Source: Alcaligenaceae bacterium 429 (lineage in GTDB: Bacteria; Pseudomonadota; Gammaproteobacteria; Burkholderiales; Burkholderiaceae_B). From it: a DNA stretch of 37,722 nucleotides. This document shows, in pieces, positions 1 to 7,946 of the stretch (position 1 is its first letter; every line of letters starts with the position of its first letter). Under the pieces are notes generated by a model, which saw only the letters and a list, made by a program, of their open reading frames with translations, had not been told where the DNA came from and searched no databases. A program made the translations under genes and the position numbers. The stretch spans positions 1 through 37,722 of the forward strand of contig SRSN01000006.1 in the NCBI GenBank assembly GCA_004791645.1, in the 5' to 3' direction.

Positions 1-17
1 GATATTTAGTATGTGGA

Positions 18-63
18 GTTATGCGGGCTATCGGTAAACCGCATAACATATGGTTAGATAACC
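18..63. repeat. Nested inverted repeats at the window edge
   Basis: GTTATGCGG (18-26) and CCGCATAAC (39-47) form a perfect 9-bp inverted repeat with a 12-base loop. A second small dyad, GGTTA-GA-TAACC, lies at 52-63. No T-run follows on the plus strand, so this is not a clear intrinsic terminator. It could be an operator or mRNA hairpin upstream of the DUF1176 gene, or the tail of a gene outside the window. Confidence 0.4.
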
Positions 64-98
64 GAAGTTAAAATAACGGCAAGAGCTAGAGCACAAAT

Positions 99-1157
99 AT
101 GGGCCAACAAAAAAAATCGTACGCTGCATTTTTCGCAGCCCCAGCAGTCTTGATGGCACTGTCCCTTTGTACTGGAAGTGCAGTCGCAGAGAGCGCAGCA
201 GTGAGCTTCTCTCATAAAGACTGGGATTTGACCTGTGATAACACGCTAACCTGCAGGGCGGCAGGTTATGCAGAATACGATGCCGAGGATGGTGCAACGG
301 TGTTACTGACGCGACAGGCGGGTAGGGGAGCGCCAGTTACGAATAGAGTCATGCTGGCGCATTTCTACGATGAGCCTTGGCAAGCAAACCCACCAGTTGA
401 GCTCATCATTGCCGGTCGCGCAGTGGGCACCTTAAGCGTGGCCGAAGACGAATCATGGCAAATGAGTGATGCTCAGTTGGCATTGTTTCTTGACGCACTG
501 AAAAAAGATAAGCCTATTACTTTTCGTGAGCAGGGCAGTGATTATGTGCTGTCAGGGGCAGGCTCAAGTGCCGTGCTGCTCAAGATGGATGATGCTCAAG
601 GGCGTGTGAATACAGCCAGCGCTATTCTTCGCAAAGGAAAAGCAAATGAGGCATCCGTTAAGTCGCCCATTGCAGCCCCCGTTATTGTTCGTGCGCCTGT
701 GGTAGATCAACGCTTGCGCCCTATGACTGCGCAAGAAGAAGCACTCATAAAGCCAGAGCTATTGCGAATATTAGCGGCGGACTCAGATAACTTTTGCAGT
801 GATGACAGATTAGATGAACCGTGGACTATCGCACAGCTTAATCAGCATTCATCAGTAGTGAGTGCACCGTGCTGGATGGCAGCCTACAACGGGGGGGAAG
901 CTTACTTTGTTATCAGTAACGATATGCAGTCAGCACCGGAGTGGGTGAGTGACAGCGGAAATTACTACGAAAATGGCGTAATTTCTTCAGGTATGAAAGG
1001 GCGTGGCGTAGGAGATTGCTGGAGTTATCAGGAATGGGTCTGGGACGGCAAAGAGTTTATGGAAAGCTCACGAGGCGACACTGGGCGCTGTAGAGCCATC
1101 CGAGTAGGCGGTGCATGGGATATTCCTGAAGTTGTTAGCCAGGTTGTAGAGCCGTAA
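99..1157 (+). CDS. Secreted DUF1176 domain protein
   Basis: A 352-residue protein of the DUF1176 family, recognised from the N-terminal pattern FSHKDWDLTCDNTLTCRAAG and overall length. The biochemical function of the family is not known. Residues 1-30 look like a Sec signal peptide (charged QQKK, hydrophobic core, AVA-ES cleavage), so the mature protein should be periplasmic. Paired cysteines (CDNTLTC near the mature N-terminus, further Cys in the C-terminal half) could form disulfides there. It stands alone with its own terminator at 1167-1196. A run of seven G lies at 891-897 inside the gene and the frame is intact. The ribosome binding site is weak (GAG within GCTAGAGC). Family call fairly sure, role unknown. 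Confidence 0.85.
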   Translation: MGQQKKSYAAFFAAPAVLMALSLCTGSAVAESAAVSFSHKDWDLTCDNTLTCRAAGYAEYDAEDGATVLLTRQAGRGAPVTNRVMLAHFYDEPWQANPPVELIIAGRAVGTLSVAEDESWQMSDAQLALFLDALKKDKPITFREQGSDYVLSGAGSSAVLLKMDDAQGRVNTASAILRKGKANEASVKSPIAAPVIVRAPVVDQRLRPMTAQEEALIKPELLRILAADSDNFCSDDRLDEPWTIAQLNQHSSVVSAPCWMAAYNGGEAYFVISNDMQSAPEWVSDSGNYYENGVISSGMKGRGVGDCWSYQEWVWDGKEFMESSRGDTGRCRAIRVGGAWDIPEVVSQVVEP

Positions 1158-1166
1158 TGGGACAAG

Positions 1167-1196
1167 AAAACAGACCATCGTGGGTGGCCTGTTTTT
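1167..1196 (+). terminator. Intrinsic terminator after the DUF1176 gene
   Basis: The arms CAGACCA (1171-1177) and TGGCCTG (1185-1191) pair with one mismatch. They are flanked by AAAA on the left and TTTTT at 1192-1196, so the stem can extend and a U-run follows. It lies 10 bases after the stop codon. Confidence 0.6.
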
Positions 1197-1281
1197 CTAT
1201 GCTGAATACTAAGATTGCAGTTGAATAAGCATAGGTATGAGGTGTGAAGTAAGATGAAGGTTGTGAGCTCTATCTCTACTG

Positions 1282-2031
1282 TTATTTCACAGCGGCATTG
1301 CCACCATCAGCAAAAAGAGCTGATCCTGTCACGAAACTAGACATAGGGCTAGCAAGAAATAGTGTGGCAGATGCAATTTCTTCAGGCAATGCAATGCGCT
1401 TCATTGCGTGTAATCCAGCAGCCCACTCCTTAGTCTCCTGGTCTCCCGCTATGTCGGTATCAGTTCCGCCCGGTAGCAGAGCATTTGCACGTATGCCTTG
1501 GCTGGAATATTCCGCAGTGATGCCCTTTACCAGACCCATTAGTGCTGCTTTAGAAGCACCATAGGCCGTCATGTTGGGTAGACCTACGCTAGTGCCTACG
1601 AAACTCGAGGTGAAAACAATAGACCCGCCACCACGTTGAAGCATGGCAGGTATCTGACTACGAGCACCAAGAAAAGCTGCGGTGAGATTAGTGTCCAGTG
1701 TCTCTTGCCATTCCTCTAGCGTTAATTCAGTCAAAGGTTTAACAGCACCTACAATACCTGCGTTGTTGATTGCAATATCTAGTCCGCCAAACTTACTGAG
1801 AGCGGTTTCGATTAGCTGATCGTGCGTGTGGGTACAAGAAATATCTCCCGCCACAACTTCGGCGCGGCCGCCACTATCGTGGATTGAATGGGCCACCTCG
1901 TTGAGCAAGGTTTTGCGTCTTGCGGTGAGAACTACCGCGGCCCCGTGTGCAGCAAACATTATTGCTATAGCGCGGCCTATCCCCGAGGATGCTCCTGTAA
2001 TAATGGCAACCTTTCCATCAAGCAAAGCCAT
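1282..2031 (-). CDS. SDR family NAD(P)-dependent oxidoreductase
   Basis: A classical short-chain dehydrogenase/reductase of about 249 residues. It has the glycine-rich cofactor motif TGASSGIG near the N-terminus, the NNAG motif mid-protein, the catalytic Ser (TSSFVG) and Tyr-x-x-x-Lys (YGASK), and the C-terminal VTGSALFADGG segment. The substrate cannot be told from sequence. I place the start at the ATG at 2031 because AAGGAG (2046-2041) sits 9 bases upstream of it. The in-frame ATG at 2040 directly abuts that site. The gene is monocistronic as far as visible. A perfect 13-base palindrome, CTAGCTAAGCTAG (2080-2092), about 50 bases upstream is a possible operator. Confidence 0.85.
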   Translation of the reverse strand: MALLDGKVAIITGASSGIGRAIAIMFAAHGAAVVLTARRKTLLNEVAHSIHDSGGRAEVVAGDISCTHTHDQLIETALSKFGGLDIAINNAGIVGAVKPLTELTLEEWQETLDTNLTAAFLGARSQIPAMLQRGGGSIVFTSSFVGTSVGLPNMTAYGASKAALMGLVKGITAEYSSQGIRANALLPGGTDTDIAGDQETKEWAAGLHAMKRIALPEEIASATLFLASPMSSFVTGSALFADGGNAAVK

Positions 2032-2079
2032 ATGTGACATCTCCTTTGTTTTCTATCGAGAACTCACATCGTATGTGCG

Positions 2080-2092
2080 CTAGCTAAGCTAG
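2080..2092. promoter_or_regulatory. Palindrome upstream of the SDR gene
   Basis: CTAGCT-A-AGCTAG is a perfect dyad about 50 bases before the SDR start, where an operator would be expected. No regulator gene is adjacent. The rest of 2041-2224 shows nothing I can name. Confidence 0.3.
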
Positions 2093-2224
2093 GAACTCTG
2101 TTTCTTGCTGCAAAGTCTGTCTCAGAGCATTGAAGAGTATCTCGAAACAAAGTATCTGCCATTACACCTGTTGAGGGAAAGAAGAGGCCGCTTGCATCTT
2201 TAGAGTTACTAAATAATCTACAGA

Positions 2225-2638
2225 TTAGGATTTGATATAAAGCAGAACGGCTATTTCAATGAGATAGAAAAAAAGAATGCATGTAAGGGATAGGCATGAG
2301 GCGTAGAATGCGGTCCTTTTACCTGAGTGCTCACCCTCCAGTCGTATACTGAAAACGATGATGCCAACAATAAAAAAGCAAAGATAATAGGGTGGCACTA
2401 CATTGATAGAGGTTGAAACGACAGATGATACGGCTATTTGTGGTGCAGCAAAAAATAGCCGCACAACCAGAGCCAGCCCTGCGATTAGGTACACACTCAA
2501 GAAAGGGCGGTGTATTTTGATGGTGGGGGAGCGTTTCCCCAGCCAAGAAAGGCCTAGTCCTATGATAAAAGTAATCACAATAAATGCTACAGCAAATATC
2601 ACACCGACTAAAAAGAGCGGGGGGGGGGCTGCTGTCAT
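2225..2638 (-). CDS. Small membrane protein with poly-C tract at its start
   Basis: I do not recognise this family. The 137-residue product has about four hydrophobic helices (roughly residues 9-30, 45-66, 80-96 and 112-134), joined by basic loops such as GKRSPTIKIHR, so it should be an inner-membrane protein. I choose the ATG at 2638 because AAAGG lies 7 bases upstream; a TTG start one codon earlier is also open. Codons 4-7 (Ala-Pro-Pro-Pro) are encoded by an uninterrupted run of ten C (plus-strand G at 2619-2628). Gain or loss of one base would shift the frame and abolish the protein. The gene lies directly downstream of yicC on the same strand, separated by a strong terminator, leaving under 40 bases for a promoter. 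Confidence 0.6.
   Translation of the reverse strand: MTAAPPPLFLVGVIFAVAFIVITFIIGLGLSWLGKRSPTIKIHRPFLSVYLIAGLALVVRLFFAAPQIAVSSVVSTSINVVPPYYLCFFIVGIIVFSIRLEGEHSGKRTAFYASCLSLTCILFFYLIEIAVLLYIKS
2619..2628. repeat. Homopolymeric (C)10/(G)10 tract in a reading frame
   Basis: Ten consecutive G on the plus strand are ten C in codons 4-7 of the minus-strand membrane-protein gene. It is the longest mononucleotide G/C run I noticed in the window. Such tracts near a start codon are typical of slipped-strand phase-variable genes. Confidence 0.85.
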
Positions 2639-2676
2639 CAATACGCCTTTAACATCAGGTGTGCGACTAAGTACAC

Positions 2677-2712
2677 AAAAAAATACCCACCAAAATTATA
2701 GTGGTGGGTATT
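2677..2712 (-). terminator. Strong intrinsic terminator after yicC
   Basis: Read on the minus strand, AATACCCACCA and TGGTGGGTATT form a perfect 11-bp stem (plus-strand 2682-2692 with 2702-2712) and a 9-base loop. A run of T follows (A7 at 2677-2683 on the plus strand). It begins about 29 bases past the yicC stop. Confidence 0.9.
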
Positions 2713-2740
2713 CGTTGAGCTTATTGTTCTTTAGTTAGTG

Positions 2741-3664
2741 TTACTCGATATTCTGCGCCTGTTCACGCATCTGCTCAATCAGAAGCTTCAAATCAATCGC
2801 TGCTTCAGTCACCGTCAACGAACCTGCTTTAGAACCCAGAGTATTAGCTTCACGGTTCATTTCTTGGAACAGAAAGTCCAGGCGCTTGCCGCTACTGCCC
2901 TTACGCTGGCGTTTATTGCCAGTGTCTTTGCCTTGCAGAATGTGTTGCAGTTCTTTTAGGTGAGAGCGCAGGCGAGTCAATTCTTCAGCAACGTCAGAAC
3001 GCAAGGAGAACAATGAGGCTTCTTGCGCAATACGTGCTGACAACTCTTCGCCAGAGATATGGCTAAAGCCTTCTGGATTAGCAAGGTTCAAGCTCTCGCG
3101 CAAACGGTCACTGATTTTGTTTTGCTGGTCTTGCAGCATTTGCGGAATGTGCTGTTCTACGTCAGCCACGATGCGCTGAATGTCTTCTGCAATGGTGAGC
3201 ATATCAGCGGCCAAGCGCTCACCTTCGCGCAAACGCGCTGCTTGGAAGTCTTGAAGGGCTTGCCCCAAGGCTTCTAAACAAGTCGCTTGCCACTGTTCCG
3301 CTTTTTCTTGAGTTTGCTCTTGCTGTTGCGATTGCATTAACTCTTGTAGTTTTGGGGCAGGGGTATCCGGAATAAAACTGCGAGCCAAGGCCAGTTCAGC
3401 GGCGAGCTTTTCTAGGTACGCCGGGTCTAAGCGGCTTTTCTGCACCAGCAGGTTTTTATGGAAAGAAAGACGCAGCTCGATTTTCCCACGCTGCAATGAC
3501 TCGCTTAAGCGCTCACGAACTTGGGCCTCAAGAAAGCGTAATTCTTCAGGAATGCGTAGATTCAGGTCTAGGTAGCGATTGTTGACGCTGCGCAGATCAA
3601 TGGTGATACTGCCTAGTTCTGACTCGGCGCGCGCGCTACCGAAAGCGGTCATACTGCTGATCAT
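2741..3664 (-). CDS. yicC: YicC/YloC family endoribonuclease
   Basis: A 307-residue YicC-family protein, near the usual length of about 290. The N-terminus MISSMTAFGSARAE matches the family opening, and the C-terminal DUF1732-type half contains LDFLFQEMNREANTLGSKAG. Members of this family cleave RNA; E. coli YicC is linked to small-RNA turnover. The middle (about residues 110-190) is rich in Gln/Glu and looks helical. The gene is divergent from rph, with 96 bases between the starts, and is followed by a strong terminator. No good ribosome binding site is visible, but the start agrees with the conserved N-terminus. Confidence 0.92.
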   Translation of the reverse strand: MISSMTAFGSARAESELGSITIDLRSVNNRYLDLNLRIPEELRFLEAQVRERLSESLQRGKIELRLSFHKNLLVQKSRLDPAYLEKLAAELALARSFIPDTPAPKLQELMQSQQQEQTQEKAEQWQATCLEALGQALQDFQAARLREGERLAADMLTIAEDIQRIVADVEQHIPQMLQDQQNKISDRLRESLNLANPEGFSHISGEELSARIAQEASLFSLRSDVAEELTRLRSHLKELQHILQGKDTGNKRQRKGSSGKRLDFLFQEMNREANTLGSKAGSLTVTEAAIDLKLLIEQMREQAQNIE

Positions 3665-3719
3665 AGGATAAGGTACCGTGTGTATGCTTGAATTAGAGTA
3701 TTGTAGCCTGTTCTAATAG

Positions 3720-3737
3720 CGACTTCGGGCGAAGTCG
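3720..3737. promoter_or_regulatory. Perfect hairpin in the rph leader
   Basis: CGACTTC-GGGC-GAAGTCG is a 7-bp perfect stem with a 4-base loop. It lies in the divergent yicC/rph region, 8 bases before the rph ribosome binding site (3746-3753). It could be an operator or an mRNA hairpin that affects translation or 5' stability. Confidence 0.5.
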
Positions 3738-3760
3738 TCTAAATCAGTAGGAGAAACAAG

Positions 3761-4486
3761 TTGTCAGGTTTGCAGAATTACGAACGTCATGCCGCGCGTG
3801 CGCATGATGCATTGCGCAGCATAGAGTTTGAAGTGAATTTCAGCAAACACGCTGAGGGTTCAGTACTGATTAAAGCGGGCGATACCCATGTGCTGTGTAC
3901 AGCCAGTGTAGTGGATAAAGTGCCTGGTTTCTTGAAAGGTAAAGAGCAAGGCTGGGTAACGGCCGAATACGGTATGTTGCCACGCTCTACGCATACACGT
4001 ATGGATAGAGAGGCCGCCCGAGGCAAACAAAGTGGCCGTACTCAAGAAATTCAACGTTTGATTGGCCGCAGCTTGCGTGCTGTGGTGGATCTTAAGGCGT
4101 TAGGCGAGCGTTCCGTGCATTTGGATTGCGACGTACTGCAAGCGGATGGCGGCACACGTTGTGCGAGCATCACTGGTGCGTGGGTGGCGTTGGCGATTGC
4201 CTTGAAGCGTGTGGGTCTAGAGCAAGCGTTAACTGGTCAAGTGGCGGCTGTCTCAGTAGGTAAATTGGGCGATAGCTTACTGTTGGATTTGGATTACGAC
4301 GAAGATTCCGGCTGCGATGCTGACGTGAACGTCGTGATGACGGATGCTGATCAACTGGTAGAGATTCAAGGCACGGCGGAAGGCAACACCTTTAGTCGTC
4401 AAGAATTGAATGCGCTATTAGATAACGCACAAGCTGGTATTCAACAATTGCACTGTGCACAACGTGCAGCGGTAGAGCGTGCTTAA
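3761..4486 (+). CDS. rph: Ribonuclease PH
   Basis: RNase PH trims tRNA 3' ends by phosphorolysis. The 241-residue length is typical. Visible family signatures are [18 protein letters not shown], the [20 protein letters not shown] segment with its phosphate-site arginines, and the acidic [18 protein letters not shown] active-site strand. Translation starts at a TTG (3761) encoding [10 protein letters not shown], supported by AGTAGGAG 7 bases upstream; no ATG gives the conserved N-terminus. It is first in an rph-rdgB-hemW run (15-base gap to rdgB). The pairing fits: RNase PH releases nucleoside diphosphates and RdgB cleans the nucleotide pool. Confidence 0.96.
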   Translation: MSGLQNYERHAARAHDALRSIEFEVNFSKHAEGSVLIKAGDTHVLCTASVVDKVPGFLKGKEQGWVTAEYGMLPRSTHTRMDREAARGKQSGRTQEIQRLIGRSLRAVVDLKALGERSVHLDCDVLQADGGTRCASITGAWVALAIALKRVGLEQALTGQVAAVSVGKLGDSLLLDLDYDEDSGCDADVNVVMTDADQLVEIQGTAEGNTFSRQELNALLDNAQAGIQQLHCAQRAAVERA

Positions 4487-4501
4487 GCAGGTGAGATAAT
4501 T

Positions 4502-5116
4502 ATGGCACTACATAAAGTCGTACTGGCATCGAACAACGCCGGTAAGTTGCGTGAGTTTTCTGCGATGCTGGAGCCCGTTGGGCTGCAGATGATTGCGCAG
4601 GGCGAGTTAGGTGTCCCAGAAGCGGCTGAGCCGTTTCATACCTTTGTGGAAAATGCCTTGGCTAAAGCTAGGCACGCGAGTGCGATCACGGGTTTGCCTG
4701 CTTTGGCGGATGATTCAGGCTTATCAGTGCGTGCTTTGGATGGTGCTCCGGGTGTGTATTCGGCTCGTTTTGCCAGTATGGCTGGCGGTGAGAAGTCCGA
4801 TGCGGCGAACAACGCGCATTTGGTTTCCAAGCTACAGGGCGTAAGCCAGCGTGAAGCCCGTTACGTGGCCTTGTTGGTGTTCGTGCGTCATGCGGAAGAC
4901 CCCTGTCCCATTATTTGTGAAGGGTTCTGGGAAGGTGAGATTGTGGATCAGCCTCAGGGCGAAAACGGTTTTGGCTACGACCCGCACTTCTTCCTGCCTG
5001 ATCTGGGCAAAACTGCGGCGCAATTAAGTTCTGCAGAAAAAAACAGTTTGAGCCACCGTGCTATTGCTTTGAAGCAGTTGCTACAGCGCTTGCAGCATGA
5101 AGGATGGACGAGTTAA
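4502..5116 (+). CDS. rdgB: RdgB/HAM1 family XTP/dITP pyrophosphatase
   Basis: Hydrolyses non-canonical purine nucleoside triphosphates (dITP, XTP) to monophosphates, keeping them out of DNA. The 204-residue product shows the family motifs in order: LASNNAGKLREF at the N-terminus, LADDSGLSVRALDGAPGVYSAR around residues 68-89, GFGYDPHFFLP near 155-165, and SLSHRAIALKQL near the C-terminus. The start has GGTGAG at 4491-4496 upstream. It overlaps the next gene: the TAA stop shares its last A with the proposed hemW ATG, suggesting translational coupling. Confidence 0.96.
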   Translation: MALHKVVLASNNAGKLREFSAMLEPVGLQMIAQGELGVPEAAEPFHTFVENALAKARHASAITGLPALADDSGLSVRALDGAPGVYSARFASMAGGEKSDAANNAHLVSKLQGVSQREARYVALLVFVRHAEDPCPIICEGFWEGEIVDQPQGENGFGYDPHFFLPDLGKTAAQLSSAEKNSLSHRAIALKQLLQRLQHEGWTS

Positions 5117-6324
5117 TGATCTCCATTCAGCCTTTGCAACGCGTACAACCACGCAAAGCGGATGAATTCAGATTTAGCACGCTGCCGCCACTTGCACTGT
5201 ATATACATGTGCCGTGGTGCGTGCGCAAATGCCCGTACTGTGATTTTAATTCCCACAAAGCGCCGCAAACATTGCCTGAAGAGCAGTATTTGTCAGCACT
5301 GAGAGCCGATTTAGAGCAATCTTTGCCCTTGATCTGGGGACGTCAGCTGATTTCCGTGTTTATTGGGGGTGGTACGCCCAGTTTGTTATCTGAGCAAACG
5401 GTAGACGCCATGCTCTCTATGATCCGGGCCTATTTGCCTCTGCTGCCGGATGCAGAAATTACGCTTGAAGCTAACCCCGGTACGGCTGAGGCTTCTCGCT
5501 TTAAGGCGTATGCGCAAAGCGGTGTAAACCGTATTTCGTTAGGTATACAAAGTTTTGACGACAATGCGTTGAAAGCTTTGGGCCGTATTCACGATGGTCA
5601 GCAAGCCCGCTTAGCCATTGAGATGGCGCAGCAAGCCGTAGAGCGTGTGAACTTGGATGTGATGTTTGCGTTGCCAGGTCAAACGCCAGAGCTAGCGATT
5701 AAGGATGTACAACAAGCGCTTAGTTTTGGTACTGAACACTTATCGCTGTATCACCTGACGTTAGAGCCCAATACGGTATTTGCGAAGTATCCGCCGGTGC
5801 TGCCAGATGAAGATCAAAGCGCTGTGATGCAAGATGCGATGATACAAACGGTGCAAGAGCACGGTTTCGAGCAATATGAAATCTCCGCCTACAGCAAACC
5901 GGGCCGACGCAGTAGGCACAATATGAACTATTGGGAGTTCGGTGACTACTTGGGTATAGGCCCGGGGGCGCACAGCAAATTATCGTTTCCCGATAGAGTC
6001 GTACGTCGCGCGGTATTGCGAAACCCGCAGTCGTGGATGGAAGCTGCAGAAAAACGTGATGGTAGTCACTTAGCTGAAGATGTAAGCGTTGCGTTTCACG
6101 ACGTGCCGTTTGAGTTTATGTTGAATGCATTGCGTTTGAAACAGGGTGTGCCGGTAGGGCTCTACGAAGAGCACACAGGCCAGCCACTAAGTTATGTACT
6201 GTCAGCGTTGCGTCGCTGCCGTGATAAAGGCTTATTGGCTGACGACCCACTGCGTATTCGTGCATCAGAAATGGGCTGGCGTTTCCTAAATGATCTGCAA
6301 GCGGAATTTTTACACGATCAGTAG
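5116..6324 (+). CDS. hemW: HemW, radical SAM haem chaperone
   Basis: A radical SAM protein of the HemN-like family. The cluster motif CVRKCPYCDFNSH supplies CxxxCxxC, followed by GGGTPSLL. The HNMNYWEFGDYLGIGPGAHS segment and the lack of the HemN N-terminal extension point to HemW (haem trafficking) rather than coproporphyrinogen dehydrogenase. The C-terminal HemN domain (FEFMLNALRL) is present. I favour the ATG at 5116, giving 402 residues, because it forms a TAATG overlap with rdgB and AAGGA lies about 12 bases upstream. The ATG at 5104 would abut that site. A weak terminator follows. Confidence 0.93.
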   Translation: MISIQPLQRVQPRKADEFRFSTLPPLALYIHVPWCVRKCPYCDFNSHKAPQTLPEEQYLSALRADLEQSLPLIWGRQLISVFIGGGTPSLLSEQTVDAMLSMIRAYLPLLPDAEITLEANPGTAEASRFKAYAQSGVNRISLGIQSFDDNALKALGRIHDGQQARLAIEMAQQAVERVNLDVMFALPGQTPELAIKDVQQALSFGTEHLSLYHLTLEPNTVFAKYPPVLPDEDQSAVMQDAMIQTVQEHGFEQYEISAYSKPGRRSRHNMNYWEFGDYLGIGPGAHSKLSFPDRVVRRAVLRNPQSWMEAAEKRDGSHLAEDVSVAFHDVPFEFMLNALRLKQGVPVGLYEEHTGQPLSYVLSALRRCRDKGLLADDPLRIRASEMGWRFLNDLQAEFLHDQ

Positions 6325-6331
6325 TTGTTTT

Positions 6332-6355
6332 CCTGTTGTTGTTGCAGGTTTTTTT
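6332..6355 (+). terminator. Weak intrinsic terminator after hemW
   Basis: CCTGT (6332-6336) pairs with GCAGG (6344-6348) around a 7-base loop, followed by seven T (6349-6355). The stem is only five pairs including one G-U, so the assignment is tentative. Confidence 0.4.
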
Positions 6356-6388
6356 AACGGCTGCCTAGCCCTTGAATTACAATAAAAC

Positions 6389-6425
6389 AGGCCCTTTGCA
6401 GCACGGGCGTGCTGTAAGGTGGCCT
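6389..6425 (+). promoter_or_regulatory. Structured glnA leader
   Basis: An outer AGGCC/GGCCT pair (6389-6393 with 6421-6425) encloses a perfect hairpin, CAGCAC-GGGC-GTGCTG (6400-6415). It ends 35 bases before the glnA ATG. A -10-like TACAAT lies at 6378-6383 without a convincing -35. I do not see a good sigma-54 GG-N10-GC promoter. The structure may act in the glnA 5' untranslated region. Confidence 0.4.
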
Positions 6426-6460
6426 TTATCTCTGCTTTTTAGCCTTATTCTGGAGTCATA

Positions 6461-7873
6461 ATGTCTACCCCCGAAGAGCTGGTCAAACTCATTGCGGAAC
6501 GTAATGTTGCCTTCGTCGACTGCCGTTTCACGGATACGCTGGGCCGTGAACACCACCTGACTGTGCCAGCGCACAGCTTTGATGAAGAGCGCATAGAAGG
6601 GGGGGTAGCGTTCGATGCATCGTCTTTGCCTGGATGGAAAGGAGTGGAATGCTCCGACATGCTATTGCTGCCAGACGCTAGCTCTGCCCGCTTAGATCCA
6701 TTCCGCGAAGAAAGCACGCTTATTGTGACGTGCGATGTAGCAGAACCTACCGATTTGAATGGTTACGATCGTGATCCACGCTCGTTGGCCAAACGTGCTG
6801 AAATTTACCTGCAAGCCAGCGGCTTGGGCGACACCGCCTATTTTGGTCCTGAGCCTGAGTTTTTCGTTTTCGACAATATTCGTTGGAACGATCAAATGAA
6901 TGGCTGTATGGTTGAAATTGGTGCTGAGCATGCCCCTTGGTCTACCGCTGCTGCGTTGAATGGTCATAACTTGGGCCACCGTCTACGTGTTAAAGGCGGC
7001 TACGCACCTGTACCACCCGTTGATAGCTTCCACGATCTGCGCTCAGAAATGTGCGTACTGATGGAACAGCAGGGCGTGCCAGTTGAAGTGCACCACCACG
7101 AAGTGGGCGGTGGCGGTCAGTTGGAAATCGGTACACGTTTTTCCACGTTGGTGCAGCGCGCCGACTGGAACCAGATCATGAAATACACCATCATGAACGT
7201 GGCTCACGTGTACGGTAAAACAGCGACCTTCATGCCTAAACCCATCTTGGGCGATAACGGCTCTGGTATGCACGTGCACCAATCCATCTGGAAAGACGGT
7301 CAGAACTTGTTTGCCGGTAATGGTTACGGTGGTTTGTCTGATATGGCTTTGTTCTACATCGGCGGTATCATCAAGCACGCTCGTGCACTGAACGCCATTA
7401 CGAACCCAACCACTAACTCCTACAAACGCTTGGTACCTCACTACGAAGCGCCTGTGAAGTTGGCGTACTCGGCTCGTAACCGTTCAGCGTCTATTCGTAT
7501 TCCTTACGTGAGCAGCCCTAAAGCACGCCGTGTAGAGGTACGTTTCCCAGATCCAATGGCTAACCCATACTTGGCATTCTCAGCCATGTTGATGGCTGGT
7601 CTAGACGGTATTCAGAACCGCATCCACCCTGGTGATGCTGCTGACAAAAACTTGTACGACTTGCCACCGGAAGAGGATGCAAAAATCCCAACCGTGTGTA
7701 GCTCGCTGGAACAAGCGTTGGAAGCACTGGATAACGACAGAGAATTCTTAACTCGTGGCGGTGTATTTAGCAACGACATGCTGGATGCCTACATCGAGTT
7801 GAAACAAGCCGAAGTGAATAGGTTGCGTATGACGCCACACCCGGTTGAATTCGACATGTACTACAGCCTATAA
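6461..7873 (+). CDS. glnA: Type I glutamine synthetase
   Basis: ATP-dependent synthesis of glutamine from glutamate and ammonium; a cytoplasmic dodecamer. The 470-residue length matches the bacterial GSI-beta type. Visible signatures: the N-terminal [17 protein letters not shown] loop, the metal-binding region [11 protein letters not shown], the [19 protein letters not shown]-binding region, NRSASIRIP, and NLYDLPPEE with Tyr399 as the predicted adenylylation site (Tyr397 in the classical enzyme). This predicts regulation by GlnE-type adenylylation. GGAG precedes the ATG by about 6 bases. The gene is monocistronic, with a strong terminator at 7893-7923. A G7 run at 6599-6605 does not disturb the frame. 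Confidence 0.98.
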   Translation: MSTPEELVKLIAERNVAFVDCRFTDTLGREHHLTVPAHSFDEERIEGGVAFDASSLPGWKGVECSDMLLLPDASSARLDPFREESTLIVTCDVAEPTDLNGYDRDPRSLAKRAEIYLQASGLGDTAYFGPEPEFFVFDNIRWNDQMNGCMVEIGAEHAPWSTAAALNGHNLGHRLRVKGGYAPVPPVDSFHDLRSEMCVLMEQQGVPVEVHHHEVGGGGQLEIGTRFSTLVQRADWNQIMKYTIMNVAHVYGKTATFMPKPILGDNGSGMHVHQSIWKDGQNLFAGNGYGGLSDMALFYIGGIIKHARALNAITNPTTNSYKRLVPHYEAPVKLAYSARNRSASIRIPYVSSPKARRVEVRFPDPMANPYLAFSAMLMAGLDGIQNRIHPGDAADKNLYDLPPEEDAKIPTVCSSLEQALEALDNDREFLTRGGVFSNDMLDAYIELKQAEVNRLRMTPHPVEFDMYYSL

Positions 7874-7892
7874 GCGTAGCTAAGGCTGTACC

Positions 7893-7923
7893 GCCCCTGT
7901 CTGCATGGCAGGGGCTTTTTTTT
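7893..7923 (+). terminator. Intrinsic terminator after glnA
   Basis: GCCCCTG (7893-7899) pairs perfectly with CAGGGGC (7909-7915), followed by eight T (7916-7923). It starts 19 bases after the glnA stop. Its loop contains the spurious upstream ATG (7905) of the next reading frame. Confidence 0.92.
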
Positions 7924-7946
7924 CTTTGTTGGTAGGAGTGGGATCT

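Noticed and set aside
891-897. G7 run in the DUF1176 gene (and a similar G7 in glnA, 6599-6605) as phase-variation tracts
   Set aside because: Seven bases encoding Gly-Gly in internal codons is common, and glnA is not a plausible contingency gene.
6326-6460. A glutamine riboswitch or sigma-54 promoter before glnA
   Set aside because: The hairpins do not match a riboswitch I know from this group, and no convincing GG-N10-GC promoter or NtrC sites are visible.
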